Source: Flexicrinis sp001567485 (lineage in GTDB: Bacteria; Chloroflexota; Anaerolineae; Aggregatilineales; Phototrophicaceae). Taken from it: a stretch of DNA of 17,724 bases. Numbering within the stretch: the first letter of the stretch is position 1; the number at the start of each line of letters is the position of its first letter. The notes beneath the pieces are model-generated. The model did no database searches. It saw nothing but the letters and a program-made list of their open reading frames with translations, and was not told the DNA's origin. Where the stretch lies: assembly GCA_030263635.1 (NCBI GenBank), contig SZPI01000115.1, positions 1-17,724 on the forward strand, read 5' to 3'. The position numbers were made by a program, and so were the translations under genes. Positions 7,912-15,682 of this stretch are shown piece after piece.

Positions 7912-8022
7912 TCTCTCCTCCTCGCCGCCTGATAACTGCCCCCTGCCCGCTGTCAACTGGCCCCTGCCCCCTGCCCCGTCTATCACTTGTATATGAAGTT
8001 TGCTAGAAGTCGCGATTTACGC
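7912..8022. repeat. Spacer with CTGCCCCCTGCC-type short repeats
   Basis: About 55 bases (7928-7982) consist of imperfect CTGCCCC, ACTGCCCCCTG and CAACTGGCCCCTG words, the same family of low-complexity spacer repeat as at 10608-10768. No T-rich hairpin follows the RecQ gene, so no terminator is called. Confidence 0.6.
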
Positions 8023-8052
8023 TTGACGAATACGGCGAAACACGGGTATATT
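8023..8052 (+). promoter_or_regulatory. groESL sigma70-type promoter
   Basis: -35 TTGACG (8023-8028) and -10 TATATT (8047-8052) are separated by 18 bases, with predicted initiation near 8059, directly at the CIRCE element. It is the best promoter in the window. Confidence 0.82.
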
Positions 8053-8063
8053 TCCGGCGTGAA

Positions 8064-8090
8064 TTAGCACTATCGGCGTTCGAGTGCTAA
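8064..8090 (+). promoter_or_regulatory. CIRCE operator (HrcA binding site)
   Basis: TTAGCACTA (8064-8072), nine bases, then GAGTGCTAA (8082-8090). This matches the CIRCE consensus TTAGCACTC-N9-GAGTGCTAA with a single mismatch at the last base of the left arm. It begins a few bases after the predicted transcription start, so HrcA bound here would block groESL transcription until heat shock. No hrcA gene is in the window. Confidence 0.95.
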
Positions 8091-8126
8091 ACAAGCGACG
8101 TGATTTGAGATCATAAGGAGACCCCC

Positions 8127-8414
8127 ATGAACCTCCGCCCCCTAGGTGACCGTATCCTCGTTGAGCCGTCCGAAGGCGAAGACAAGCTGCCCAGCGGCCT
8201 GCTTCTGCCTGAGACCGCCAAGGAAAAGCCGCAGCAGGGCAAAGTCCTCGCCGCCGGCGCCGGCCGCCGCGACGATGAAGGCAAGCGTATCGAGATGGAC
8301 GTCAAGACCGGCGACACGATCCTGTTCGCCAAGTACGCCGGCACCGAAATCAAGCTCGATGGCAAGAAGCTGTTGATCATGAAGGAAACCGACGTACTGG
8401 GCATTCTGGAGTAA
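8127..8414 (+). CDS. groES: Co-chaperonin GroES
   Basis: Ten-kilodalton co-chaperonin, 95 residues, which forms the heptameric lid of the GroEL folding chamber in the cytosol. The N-terminal strand is MNLRPLGDRILVEPSEGEDK, followed by the mobile loop region LPSGLLLPETAKEKPQQGKV (21-40) with its conserved hydrophobic triad. GDTILFAKYAGTEIKLDGKK (61-80) and the C-terminal KETDVLGILE are typical. AAGGAG at 8115-8120 stands six bases before the ATG. Expression is from the CIRCE-controlled promoter just upstream, and groEL follows after 64 bases. Length and sequence are ordinary for the family. Confidence 0.98.
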   Translation: MNLRPLGDRILVEPSEGEDKLPSGLLLPETAKEKPQQGKVLAAGAGRRDDEGKRIEMDVKTGDTILFAKYAGTEIKLDGKKLLIMKETDVLGILE

Positions 8415-8478
8415 TCGCCCGGTTCTGCGTTCACCCTGAATTCTGCGATAAACGAGAGACTCTCGGAGGAGTTTGACC

Positions 8479-10119
<1,641 letters not shown>

Positions 10120-10135
10120 GCGGCTCCGCCGCTTA

Positions 10136-10215
10136 GGTAACAGTCGTAAGTGTCCAGTTGTCAGTTGAAGAACGCTGTCGGCTGAACCCTGACAACTGAC
10201 ATCTGAAAACTGATC
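10136..10215. repeat. Short-repeat spacer (GTTGTCAGTTG / CTGACAACTGAC)
   Basis: This spacer carries AGTTGTCAGTTG and, inverted, CTGACAACTGAC and CTGAAAACTGA. The arms could form a loose hairpin in the groEL trailer. It belongs to the same family of short-word spacer repeats as the arrays elsewhere in the window. Confidence 0.5.
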
Positions 10216-10227
10216 TCTCACACCAAC

Positions 10228-10260
10228 AGCCCCGTTCGATTGAGCGGGGCTTTTGTTTTT
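10228..10260 (+). terminator. Rho-independent terminator after groEL
   Basis: Stem AGCCCCG (10228-10234) and CGGGGCT (10245-10251), a ten-base loop and a T tract TTTGTTTTT to 10260. It ends the groESL transcript. The promoter of the next small gene begins immediately after it. Confidence 0.9.
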
Positions 10261-10265
10261 CCGTG

Positions 10266-10271
10266 TATACT
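10266..10271 (+). promoter_or_regulatory. Candidate -10 box for the antitoxin-like gene
   Basis: TATACT lies 20 bases upstream of the start codon and just past the terminator T tract. A TTGAGC at 10240-10245 inside the terminator loop and stem could act as -35, but the 20-base spacer is too long to be good. Confidence 0.4.
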
Positions 10272-10291
10272 TGTGTAAAGGAGAGATTGAG

Positions 10292-10525
10292 ATGACTCAG
10301 GTTGTCCTCGAACTGCCGGACGAACTCGCGAATGAGGCGAAAGCCGCTGGACTCCTGACGAGCGCACAGGTATCTCGGCTGCTTCAGGCGGAGATTGAAC
10401 GCCGTCAGAAAGTCGATAAATACTTCGAGATGATGAACGCCCTCCACCAGCTTGAGCCACCGATGACGCAAGCGGAAATCGACACAGAACTTGCCGAGTG
10501 GAAAGCAGAACGCCGCGCTGTATAG
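10292..10525 (+). CDS. Small VapB-like antitoxin-type protein (no adjacent toxin)
   Basis: A 77-residue protein starting MTQVVLELPDELANEAKAAG. This opening strand and helix arrangement is typical of small antitoxins and DNA-binding partners of PIN-type toxins. The middle QVSRLLQAEIERRQ (28-41) is helical, and the tail contains PPMTQAEIDTELAEWKAERR (55-74), an acidic/basic helix of the kind that wraps a toxin. An earlier in-frame start at 10253 lies inside the terminator and is rejected. AAAGGAG (10277-10283) with eight bases to the ATG supports 10292. The next 270 bases contain only repeats and no toxin gene, so this is an orphan or a remnant of a toxin-antitoxin pair. The family call rests on general resemblance. 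Confidence 0.7.
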   Translation: MTQVVLELPDELANEAKAAGLLTSAQVSRLLQAEIERRQKVDKYFEMMNALHQLEPPMTQAEIDTELAEWKAERRAV

Positions 10526-10607
10526 CTCGACTAACACTGCAAGATGGGAGACCGAATCTCTCGACTTACGAACACCGGCTTAGATTCTCAACCACGCCCG
10601 CCCCCCG

Positions 10608-10768
10608 ACCACCGATCCCTAACCACTGCCCCCTAACCACTGCCCCCTAACCACTGCCCACTGACCACTGATCCCTAACCACTGATCCCTGACTACTGCC
10701 TACTAACCACTGATCCCTGACTACTGATCCCTGACCACTGACCACTGATCCCTAACCACTGATCCCCT
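10608..10768. repeat. Degenerate tandem array, about 14-bp unit (ACCACTGATCCCTA)
   Basis: About a dozen head-to-tail units of about 14 bases, mostly ACCACTGATCCCTA, ACCACTGCCCCCTA and ACTACTGATCCCTG, some shortened to 7-base half units such as ACCACTG. It fills most of the gap between the antitoxin-like gene and the 3' end of the GMC gene. Units vary by point changes and no unique spacers separate them. On the other strand it reads like the array at 1577-1665. Confidence 0.92.
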
Positions 10769-10818
10769 ATCCCCGCACCAGATCGACGGCTCCCCTATCC
10801 CCGCACCAGATCGACGGC
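10763..10818. repeat. Perfect 28-bp tandem duplication spanning the GMC gene stop
   Basis: The 28 bases at 10763-10790 are repeated exactly at 10791-10818. The second copy holds the last codons and TAG stop of the GMC oxidoreductase (minus strand); the first is an untranslated duplicate beyond the stop. It abuts the 14-bp array, which suggests recent replication slippage. Confidence 0.95.
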
Positions 10819-12366
10819 TTTCTCGGCGATCATCAGCGTGGGCGCGACAGTGTGGCCGCCGATGATCGTTGGCATCACCGACGCATCGACCACCCGCAGA
10901 CCGTCCACGCCGCGCACCCGCAGCGCTGGATCGACCACCGAGTTCGGGTTATCCACCGATCCTATCGCGCACGTTCCGACCGGATGATACAGGCTCTGGA
11001 ATTCCTCAAGTACGTAACCGTCCACCGCATCGTCACTGACCACGTCCGGCCCCGGCAGCACCTCGCGCACGCGGTACGATGCGAACGCATCCGCCTGCGC
11101 GACACGCCGCGCGAACCGCACGCCTTCTCGCAGTAACGCCAAGTCCACCGGATCGCTGAAGTAGCGCGGCTGAATGCGCGGCGCGCTCAGTGGATCGGCG
11201 CTGGCGAGTCGAATCTGCCCGCGGCTCTTTGGGCGCAGCAGGATCGCGCCGATGGTGTAGCCGTGGCCTTTCGGGCTGCGGAACCCGTGATACACGAAGA
11301 ACGTCGGCGCGAAGATCAGCTCGATATCCGGCAGAGGCGTGTCGGGCCTAACCCGGATGAACGAGATCGCCTCGCCGACGTTGGACGTTAGCGGGCCGCG
11401 CCGCCGGAGCAGATAGGGGATCAGTTGGAGCGGGTTCTCGCCCCGGATCAGCGAGATCGGCTGATTGATCGCGTAGGCGACGCCGCTCACCGCATGATCT
11501 TGCAGGTTCTGGCCCACGCCCGGTACATCCGCGACGACCGCGACGCCATGCTCGCGCAGGTGATCCGCCGGCCCGACACCCGACAGCATGAGCAGCTGCG
11601 GGGAGTTGATCGCGCCCCCGCACAGCAGCACCTCGCGTTCGGCGCGGTACGTGATCGGCTGTCCGCGCTGTGCCGCCTCGACTCCGCGCGCCCGCCCGCC
11701 GTCGATCGTCACCCGCGTGACCTGCGTATGTGTCACGACCGTCAGGTTCGGGCGCTGCATCGCCGGGCGAAGGTAGGCATCGACCGCGCTCCAGCGCCGT
11801 CCATCGACCTGCTTGACCTGCGTCAGCCCCGCGCCATCTTGCGTCGCGCCGTTGTAGTCGGGGTTGATCGGCACGCCCAGCTCGGCGTTTGCGGCGAGAA
11901 AAGCGCGAGTCAGCGGGCTGGGTTCAACCTGCGCGCTGATCGTCACCGGGCCATCGCCGCCGCGCAGATCGGACTGATGCTGACGGTCGCCTTCAAGCTT
12001 GAGGTAATACGGCAGCACGTCCTCGAAGCCCCACCCTTCCGCACCGGCGGCCTGCCAGCGGTCGTAATCGGCCGGGTTGCCGCGCACGTACATCATCGCG
12101 TTCATGGAGTCCGACCCGCCGAGCATCTTGCCGCGCGGCCAATACTGCTGCTGCTGCGGAAGCGCGCCCTCGGCCTCGTAGTTCCAGTCGCGCGCGCCGC
12201 GAAACAAGCGCGAGAAGGCCGCCGGCGTCTGCACCAGCGGACTGCGATCCCCGCCCCCCGCCTCGATCAGCAGCACACGGATCGACGGATCGGCGCTCAA
12301 TCGGTTCGCCAGCACACAACCGGCCGGCCCCGCCCCAACGATGATGTAATCGAACGCTACCGCCAT
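10795..12366 (-). CDS. GMC-family FAD-dependent oxidoreductase (choline dehydrogenase-like)
   Basis: Flavoprotein of the glucose-methanol-choline family that oxidises an alcohol, 523 residues, no signal peptide. The FAD-binding Rossmann motif is YIIVGAGPAGCVLANRLSA (7-25), followed by LLIEAGG (32-38). GMC signature 1 is GGSDSMNAMMYVRG (83-96), signature 2 is GGAINSPQLLMLSGVGP (250-266). The active-site pair is H461 in YHPVGT and H505 in GGHTVAPT, where choline oxidases have Asn. The ATG at 12366 gives a normal N-terminus with a weak GAGG nine bases upstream. An in-frame GTG at 12381 has a stronger purine-rich AGAGG seven bases upstream and would add five residues. It is divergent from the VOC gene across about 150 bases, so the two may share control. 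The substrate is unknown. Confidence 0.93.
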   Translation of the reverse strand: MAVAFDYIIVGAGPAGCVLANRLSADPSIRVLLIEAGGGDRSPLVQTPAAFSRLFRGARDWNYEAEGALPQQQQYWPRGKMLGGSDSMNAMMYVRGNPADYDRWQAAGAEGWGFEDVLPYYLKLEGDRQHQSDLRGGDGPVTISAQVEPSPLTRAFLAANAELGVPINPDYNGATQDGAGLTQVKQVDGRRWSAVDAYLRPAMQRPNLTVVTHTQVTRVTIDGGRARGVEAAQRGQPITYRAEREVLLCGGAINSPQLLMLSGVGPADHLREHGVAVVADVPGVGQNLQDHAVSGVAYAINQPISLIRGENPLQLIPYLLRRRGPLTSNVGEAISFIRVRPDTPLPDIELIFAPTFFVYHGFRSPKGHGYTIGAILLRPKSRGQIRLASADPLSAPRIQPRYFSDPVDLALLREGVRFARRVAQADAFASYRVREVLPGPDVVSDDAVDGYVLEEFQSLYHPVGTCAIGSVDNPNSVVDPALRVRGVDGLRVVDASVMPTIIGGHTVAPTLMIAEKAVDLVRG

Positions 12367-12517
12367 GATCACACGCCTCACTGTTACACCTCTCTCCTCT
12401 CCAGTGTACCGAACGCGCGCGAGTTGTGACCATGATGACGAAAGCCAGACATATCCGGGCGCGTCTAGGGATCACACACCACAGCGGGTAGACCGCACAA
12501 TCCTCAAGGAACCCCCG

Positions 12518-13423
12518 ATGACAACTGCTCACCCTGAACGGACGGCCTCCGTCCGAATCGCGCCGGATATGCGGCTCGGGCCGGTGCATTACCGCACGCC
12601 AGACGCGGAACGGTTGGCCGCGTTTTATACCGGCATCCTCGGATTCACGATCCACGACCGTTCAGGCGGCGACATCCGGCTCGGCGCGGGTGGCGAGGAC
12701 TTGATCCGGCTGACTCAATCTGCCGACGCCAAGCGTTACCGCCGCACAACCGGCCTGTATCACACGGCGTTTCTGGTGCCGTCACGCTGGGCGCTGGCGC
12801 ATCTGCTGCGCAGCATCGCCCAAACGCGCACGCCGGTGCAGGGACTCGTCGATCATCACACACATCTGGCAATCTACCTGCCCGACACGGACGGCAACGG
12901 CATCGAATTGGCGTGGGATTATCCGAAGGAGCAGTGGCCGTCGTTCGAGGACGCGCTTCAGTTGGGCAACGCCCCGATCGACGTCGAGGATTTGATCGCG
13001 GAGATCGGCCGTGACCCGTCGCCGTGGACGGGCCTTCCACGCGATACCGTCGTCGGACATGTGCATCTGCACGTCGCGGACTTGGGCGCGGCGGCCGCGT
13101 TCTATCGCGATGCGGTCGGGTTTGACTGCGTGTTCAGCGATGCGCGCGTCGGGGCGGCGTTTTTCCGGGCCGGCGATTATCACCATCACCTCGGCACGAA
13201 CGTCTGGGCGGGGGCGGGGATCCCAGCCGCGCCTGATGACGCCATCGGGTTGATCGATTACACAGTCGTGCTGCCTGACGCCGGCGAGGTCGAACGGGTG
13301 GCACAGCGTGTCGCTCAAGCGGGCTTCGCCGTCGAGCGCGGTGAGTCGGTCACGCTGATCGACCCGTTCAAGATACGGATGCGGCTAACGGTCGAGCAGC
13401 CGGCGGCCCTTCCCCGCCGTTAG
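12518..13423 (+). CDS. Two-domain VOC/glyoxalase-fold protein, CatE-like
   Basis: Vicinal-oxygen-chelate protein of 301 residues, similar to CatE, a catechol-2,3-dioxygenase-type family. Domain 1 (about 20-140) has metal-ligand candidates H24 in GPVHYRTPD, H82 in GLYHTAFLVP and E130 in NGIELAWD. Domain 2 (about 178-293) repeats the pattern with GHVHLHVADLG (180-190), YHHHLGTN (221-228) and DPFKIRMRL (282-290), but an obvious second Glu ligand is missing, so domain 1 is the more likely catalytic centre. AAGGA (12506-12510) seven bases before the ATG supports 12518 over the long upstream in-frame extension, which overlaps the GMC start. It may act on an aromatic or diol compound, but the true substrate cannot be told. 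Confidence 0.88.
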   Translation: MTTAHPERTASVRIAPDMRLGPVHYRTPDAERLAAFYTGILGFTIHDRSGGDIRLGAGGEDLIRLTQSADAKRYRRTTGLYHTAFLVPSRWALAHLLRSIAQTRTPVQGLVDHHTHLAIYLPDTDGNGIELAWDYPKEQWPSFEDALQLGNAPIDVEDLIAEIGRDPSPWTGLPRDTVVGHVHLHVADLGAAAAFYRDAVGFDCVFSDARVGAAFFRAGDYHHHLGTNVWAGAGIPAAPDDAIGLIDYTVVLPDAGEVERVAQRVAQAGFAVERGESVTLIDPFKIRMRLTVEQPAALPRR

Positions 13424-13458
13424 GGAACCGTAGGCCGCGCGCGTGCGACCCGTCATGG

Positions 13459-13489
13459 CCGGACATCGTATGTACGATACAGTGTCCGG
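13459..13489. promoter_or_regulatory. Nested inverted repeat, operator-like
   Basis: Outer arms CCGGACA (13459-13465) and TGTCCGG (13483-13489) are perfect over seven bases, and inside them ATCGTA-TG-TACGAT (13465-13478) is also perfectly dyad. It lies 18 bases before the start codon of a 38-residue membrane peptide, where an operator would be expected. A related GGACAT...GTGTCCGG arrangement occurs at 15563-15589. Confidence 0.5.
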
Positions 13490-13507
13490 ATCCACAGGGA
13501 GGCGCGT

Positions 13508-13624
13508 ATGTCACTGGTCATGCGATATTCAGCAGTGGTGTTGACGCTCGCGCTGGCCGCGGCCTTCGCACTTGGGCTGTGCGTCATGATCGGCCGGGCG
13601 ATGATGATTCAGGCGGGGTTCTAG
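13508..13624 (+). CDS. Small single-pass membrane peptide, 38 residues
   Basis: A short open frame with a strong AGGGAGG ribosome-binding site (13496-13502) five bases before the ATG. The peptide begins MSLVMRYS, has a hydrophobic stretch AVVLTLALAAAFALGLCVMI (9-28) that should span the membrane, and ends GRAMMIQAGF before a TAG. The positive residue before the helix (R6) suits N-in topology. The family is unknown. The good ribosome-binding site and the operator-like palindrome just upstream make translation plausible. After the TAG the same frame stays open for 59 more codons with a very basic composition. Confidence 0.6.
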   Translation: MSLVMRYSAVVLTLALAAAFALGLCVMIGRAMMIQAGF

Positions 13625-13879
13625 CGGCTCCGAATCAAGCAGCAGAAAGCGCGTGTCTCCCGCCGTTTGGCCGATGATCGTAAGGGTCGCGCTGGTCGCT
13701 TATCGCGCGGCGTGCCGCGTCAGACGCTGCACGCCGTGAAGCTGAATCTCAACCAGCACGTTGCCCCGCGCAAAGTCCGCTTTCCTTCAATACACGGGGT
13801 TTGATGTCGGGATCGCGAAAATCCAATACAATGAGATGAACAGCACCCATAATTTGTTGGCTCATGTTTGAGGTGTGTT
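13625..13879. other. Spacer without a supported gene
   Basis: No gene with a ribosome-binding site is seen. A TACAAT at 13827-13832 could be the -10 box for the following gene, but the nearest -35-like TTGATG is 20 bases away. The only open frame of note continues in phase from the TAG of the small membrane peptide to a TGA at 13802-13804. Confidence 0.5.
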
Positions 13880-14383
13880 ATGTCCGACGATATGAAACGC
13901 CACACCGGGCGGCTCTTGACGACGGCCGTATCGCTTCAACAGTACCAGAAGCGCATCGACGCGATGGTCAATCATGCGATGGGCGTCGTGAGTATCCTGA
14001 ACGAGGCGCTCGAACATCACCTACCCAACCAAGACCAATACGGCGTCGATGACAACATCGAGGTCGACAGCACCGAACGTCGCTACGGATGGCGCATCTA
14101 CGCCGCCCGTCCCGGTGTGGGCGAGTTCAGCGGATTCACCGGCACGCCGCCCGAAGTCACCGAACGTCAGACCCTGCTGGTCGTCGAGCTGATCTTCAAC
14201 GAGAACGACCGGCCCATCGGCTACTTGGTCGATACGCGCCGCAAGCGCACCGTCTACAAGACCGGCTTGCTCGGCAGGAAGCAGAAGCAGGAGATCGTCG
14301 AGGGTGACGCGCGCCGTGTGCCGCTGGACGACGACGCGCTGATCGGCGCCATCAATCTGCTGATCCCGACCATGCCGCGCTGA
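13880..14383 (+). CDS. Hypothetical protein, 167 residues
   Basis: Soluble protein of unknown function beginning MSDDMKRHTGRLLTTAVSLQ. The N-terminal 45 residues look helical (LLTTAVSLQQYQKRIDAMVN). The middle, about 60-120, reads as alternating strands with RRYGWRIYAAR and LLVVELIFNENDRPIGYLVD, followed by a basic loop GLLGRKQKQEIV and an acidic helical end DDDALIGAINLLIP. No signal peptide or membrane segment is seen. GAGG (13870-13873) six bases upstream supports the ATG at 13880 over the TTG at 13868. I recognise no family. It is flanked by spacers, so it is probably monocistronic. Confidence 0.8.
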   Translation: MSDDMKRHTGRLLTTAVSLQQYQKRIDAMVNHAMGVVSILNEALEHHLPNQDQYGVDDNIEVDSTERRYGWRIYAARPGVGEFSGFTGTPPEVTERQTLLVVELIFNENDRPIGYLVDTRRKRTVYKTGLLGRKQKQEIVEGDARRVPLDDDALIGAINLLIPTMPR

Positions 14384-14490
14384 GCCAAAGGTGGAATGCG
14401 TCGAGTGGGGAGTGATGAAAGCGATGCAGTGCGTTCCTTACTCCACACTGTAAAAGGGAACGTCTGGACGCCGATCCTCATATTTGGGTT

Positions 14491-14519
14491 GAGGCGCTGG
14501 TGCATCCATGCGGCGCCTC
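14491..14519. terminator. Stem-loop, possible terminator of the upstream gene
   Basis: Arms GAGGCGC (14491-14497) and GCGCCTC (14513-14519), seven perfect pairs, with a smaller GCAT/ATGC pairing inside the loop. There is no T tract, so it may be a factor-assisted terminator or merely a structured spacer. Confidence 0.35.
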
Positions 14520-14550
14520 TGCCGTCACAGGTCAGCGCCGGATTGCCCCC

Positions 14551-14579
14551 TCGTCACACCTTCCAACCGCCCCTATAAT
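14551..14579 (+). promoter_or_regulatory. Promoter of the nitrilase-like gene
   Basis: Perfect -10 TATAAT (14574-14579) with TCGTCA (14551-14556, four of six to consensus) 17 bases upstream. Initiation near 14586 gives a short leader before the ribosome-binding site at 14599. Confidence 0.65.
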
Positions 14580-14609
14580 CCACGGGTCTATCACCCGCGG
14601 AGGAACTTC

Positions 14610-15449
14610 ATGGCTCGCGATTTGACCATCGCCGTCGTTCAGATGCAGCCCAAGCTCGGCCAGCTTGAGGAAAACCTCGTCAAGATGGCCGAATGGGTGA
14701 CGACCGTCGCCGCCCGCCAGCGCGTCGACCTGATCGTCTTTCCTGAGTTGATCACATCCGGCGCTGAACTGGGCGTCCGGTTCACCGAGATGGCGCAGCG
14801 TGTCCCCGGCATGGTCGTCAATGCGCTGTCGCAGCGCGCGATGGACTTCGGCACGTATATCGCGTTCGGCATGGCGACCAAAGAGAAGGTCGAGAGCGTG
14901 CTGTACAACTCGGCCGTGCTAATCGGCCCAAGCGGCGAGCTGGTCGAGGTGTATCACAAGCTGCACCTGCGCGGCGAGGAGCGCATGATCTTCCGCGAAG
15001 GCTTCAAGCTGACCACCGCCGACACCGAACTCGGCACGTTCGGCATGATGCTCGGCTCTGACCTCGCCTTCCCTGAGATTGCGCGATGCGCAGCGCTGGA
15101 GGGCGTGGAAGTCCTGCTGGCGCTGGGCAACTGGGAAGCCGGTGAGATGGACTCGTGGAAGACGTATATCCGGTCGCGGGCGATGGAGAACGCGGTGTTC
15201 GTCGTCGGCGCGAACCGTGTCGGCACGGATGTCACGCAGACCTTCGGCGGCGAGAGCATGATCGTCGGCCCGCGCGGGCAAATCGTCGCAACGCTCGCGG
15301 ACAACACCGACGCCGAGACCGGCGCGCCGAAAGAGGGCGTGATCGTCGCCAAGATCGACCTTGAGGACGTGCGGCGCACGCGCGAGGACTCGCAGGTCAT
15401 GCAGATGCGTCAGCCGGTGGTGTATCGCAACATCGTGCGCAAGTATTAA
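14610..15449 (+). CDS. Nitrilase-superfamily protein with catalytic Cys replaced by Gly
   Basis: Carbon-nitrogen hydrolase fold, 279 residues, cytosolic. Active members use a Glu-Lys-Cys triad to hydrolyse amides or nitriles. Here Glu is present as E46 in IVFPELITSG, Lys as K117 in VYHKLHLRGEE, and the accessory Glu at E123/E124. The nucleophile position, normally GLxICYDxxFPE, reads FGMMLGSDLAFPE: G149 stands where Cys should be. Later family stretches SRAMENAVFVVGANR (189-203) and GGESMIVGPRGQI (213-225) are normal. GGAGGA (14599-14604) five bases before the ATG fixes the start; an upstream in-frame start has no support. The gene is otherwise intact, so it may be a pseudoenzyme with a binding role rather than a dead gene. 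Confidence 0.87.
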   Translation: MARDLTIAVVQMQPKLGQLEENLVKMAEWVTTVAARQRVDLIVFPELITSGAELGVRFTEMAQRVPGMVVNALSQRAMDFGTYIAFGMATKEKVESVLYNSAVLIGPSGELVEVYHKLHLRGEERMIFREGFKLTTADTELGTFGMMLGSDLAFPEIARCAALEGVEVLLALGNWEAGEMDSWKTYIRSRAMENAVFVVGANRVGTDVTQTFGGESMIVGPRGQIVATLADNTDAETGAPKEGVIVAKIDLEDVRRTREDSQVMQMRQPVVYRNIVRKY

Positions 15450-15451
15450 GC

Positions 15452-15491
15452 GCTGCGCGGCAGGATGATGCGACGCGGCCGATGCCGCAGC
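15452..15491 (+). terminator. Weak hairpin after the nitrilase-like gene
   Basis: GCTGCGCGGCA (15452-15462) can pair with TGCCGCAGC (15483-15491) with one bulged base, starting two bases after the stop codon. No T tract follows, so termination is uncertain. Confidence 0.3.
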
Positions 15492-15560
15492 TTGCCCAAC
15501 ACCGTGACTCTTGAGAGCCAGCCCGCCGGAGTCTGCCTGTAGCTCAACCGATTCGTAGGC

Positions 15561-15595
15561 CGGGACATGCACGGGTTCACCGTGTCCGGTACTAT
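15561..15595 (+). promoter_or_regulatory. Hairpin/operator-like element with -10 TACTAT
   Basis: CACGG-GTTCA-CCGTG (15570-15584) is a perfect dyad inside GGACAT (15563-15568) and GTGTCCGG (15582-15589), and is followed at once by TACTAT (15590-15595), a possible -10 box for the PLP enzyme gene 88 bases downstream. The GGACAT...GTGTCCGG framing repeats that at 13461-13489. Confidence 0.4.
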
Positions 15596-15682
15596 TTAGC
15601 CGGTTGGACTCGATGCGGGATCGATGCTGTTTGACGGCAGATCGACTCTCGGCACAAGGGCAGCGAGGTTGCAGAGAGACTC

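Noticed and set aside
10608..10768. Possible CRISPR array
   Set aside because: Units are about 14 bases, contiguous, degenerate and without unique spacers; no cas genes are present.
11425..12429. 334-codon plus-strand frame opposite the GMC gene
   Set aside because: Antisense shadow; the minus strand carries both GMC signatures and the FAD motif.
15533..15605. tRNA-like words (TAGCTCAAC and GGTTCACC)
   Set aside because: The D arm cannot close, there is no anticodon stem of the right size and the acceptor ends do not pair.
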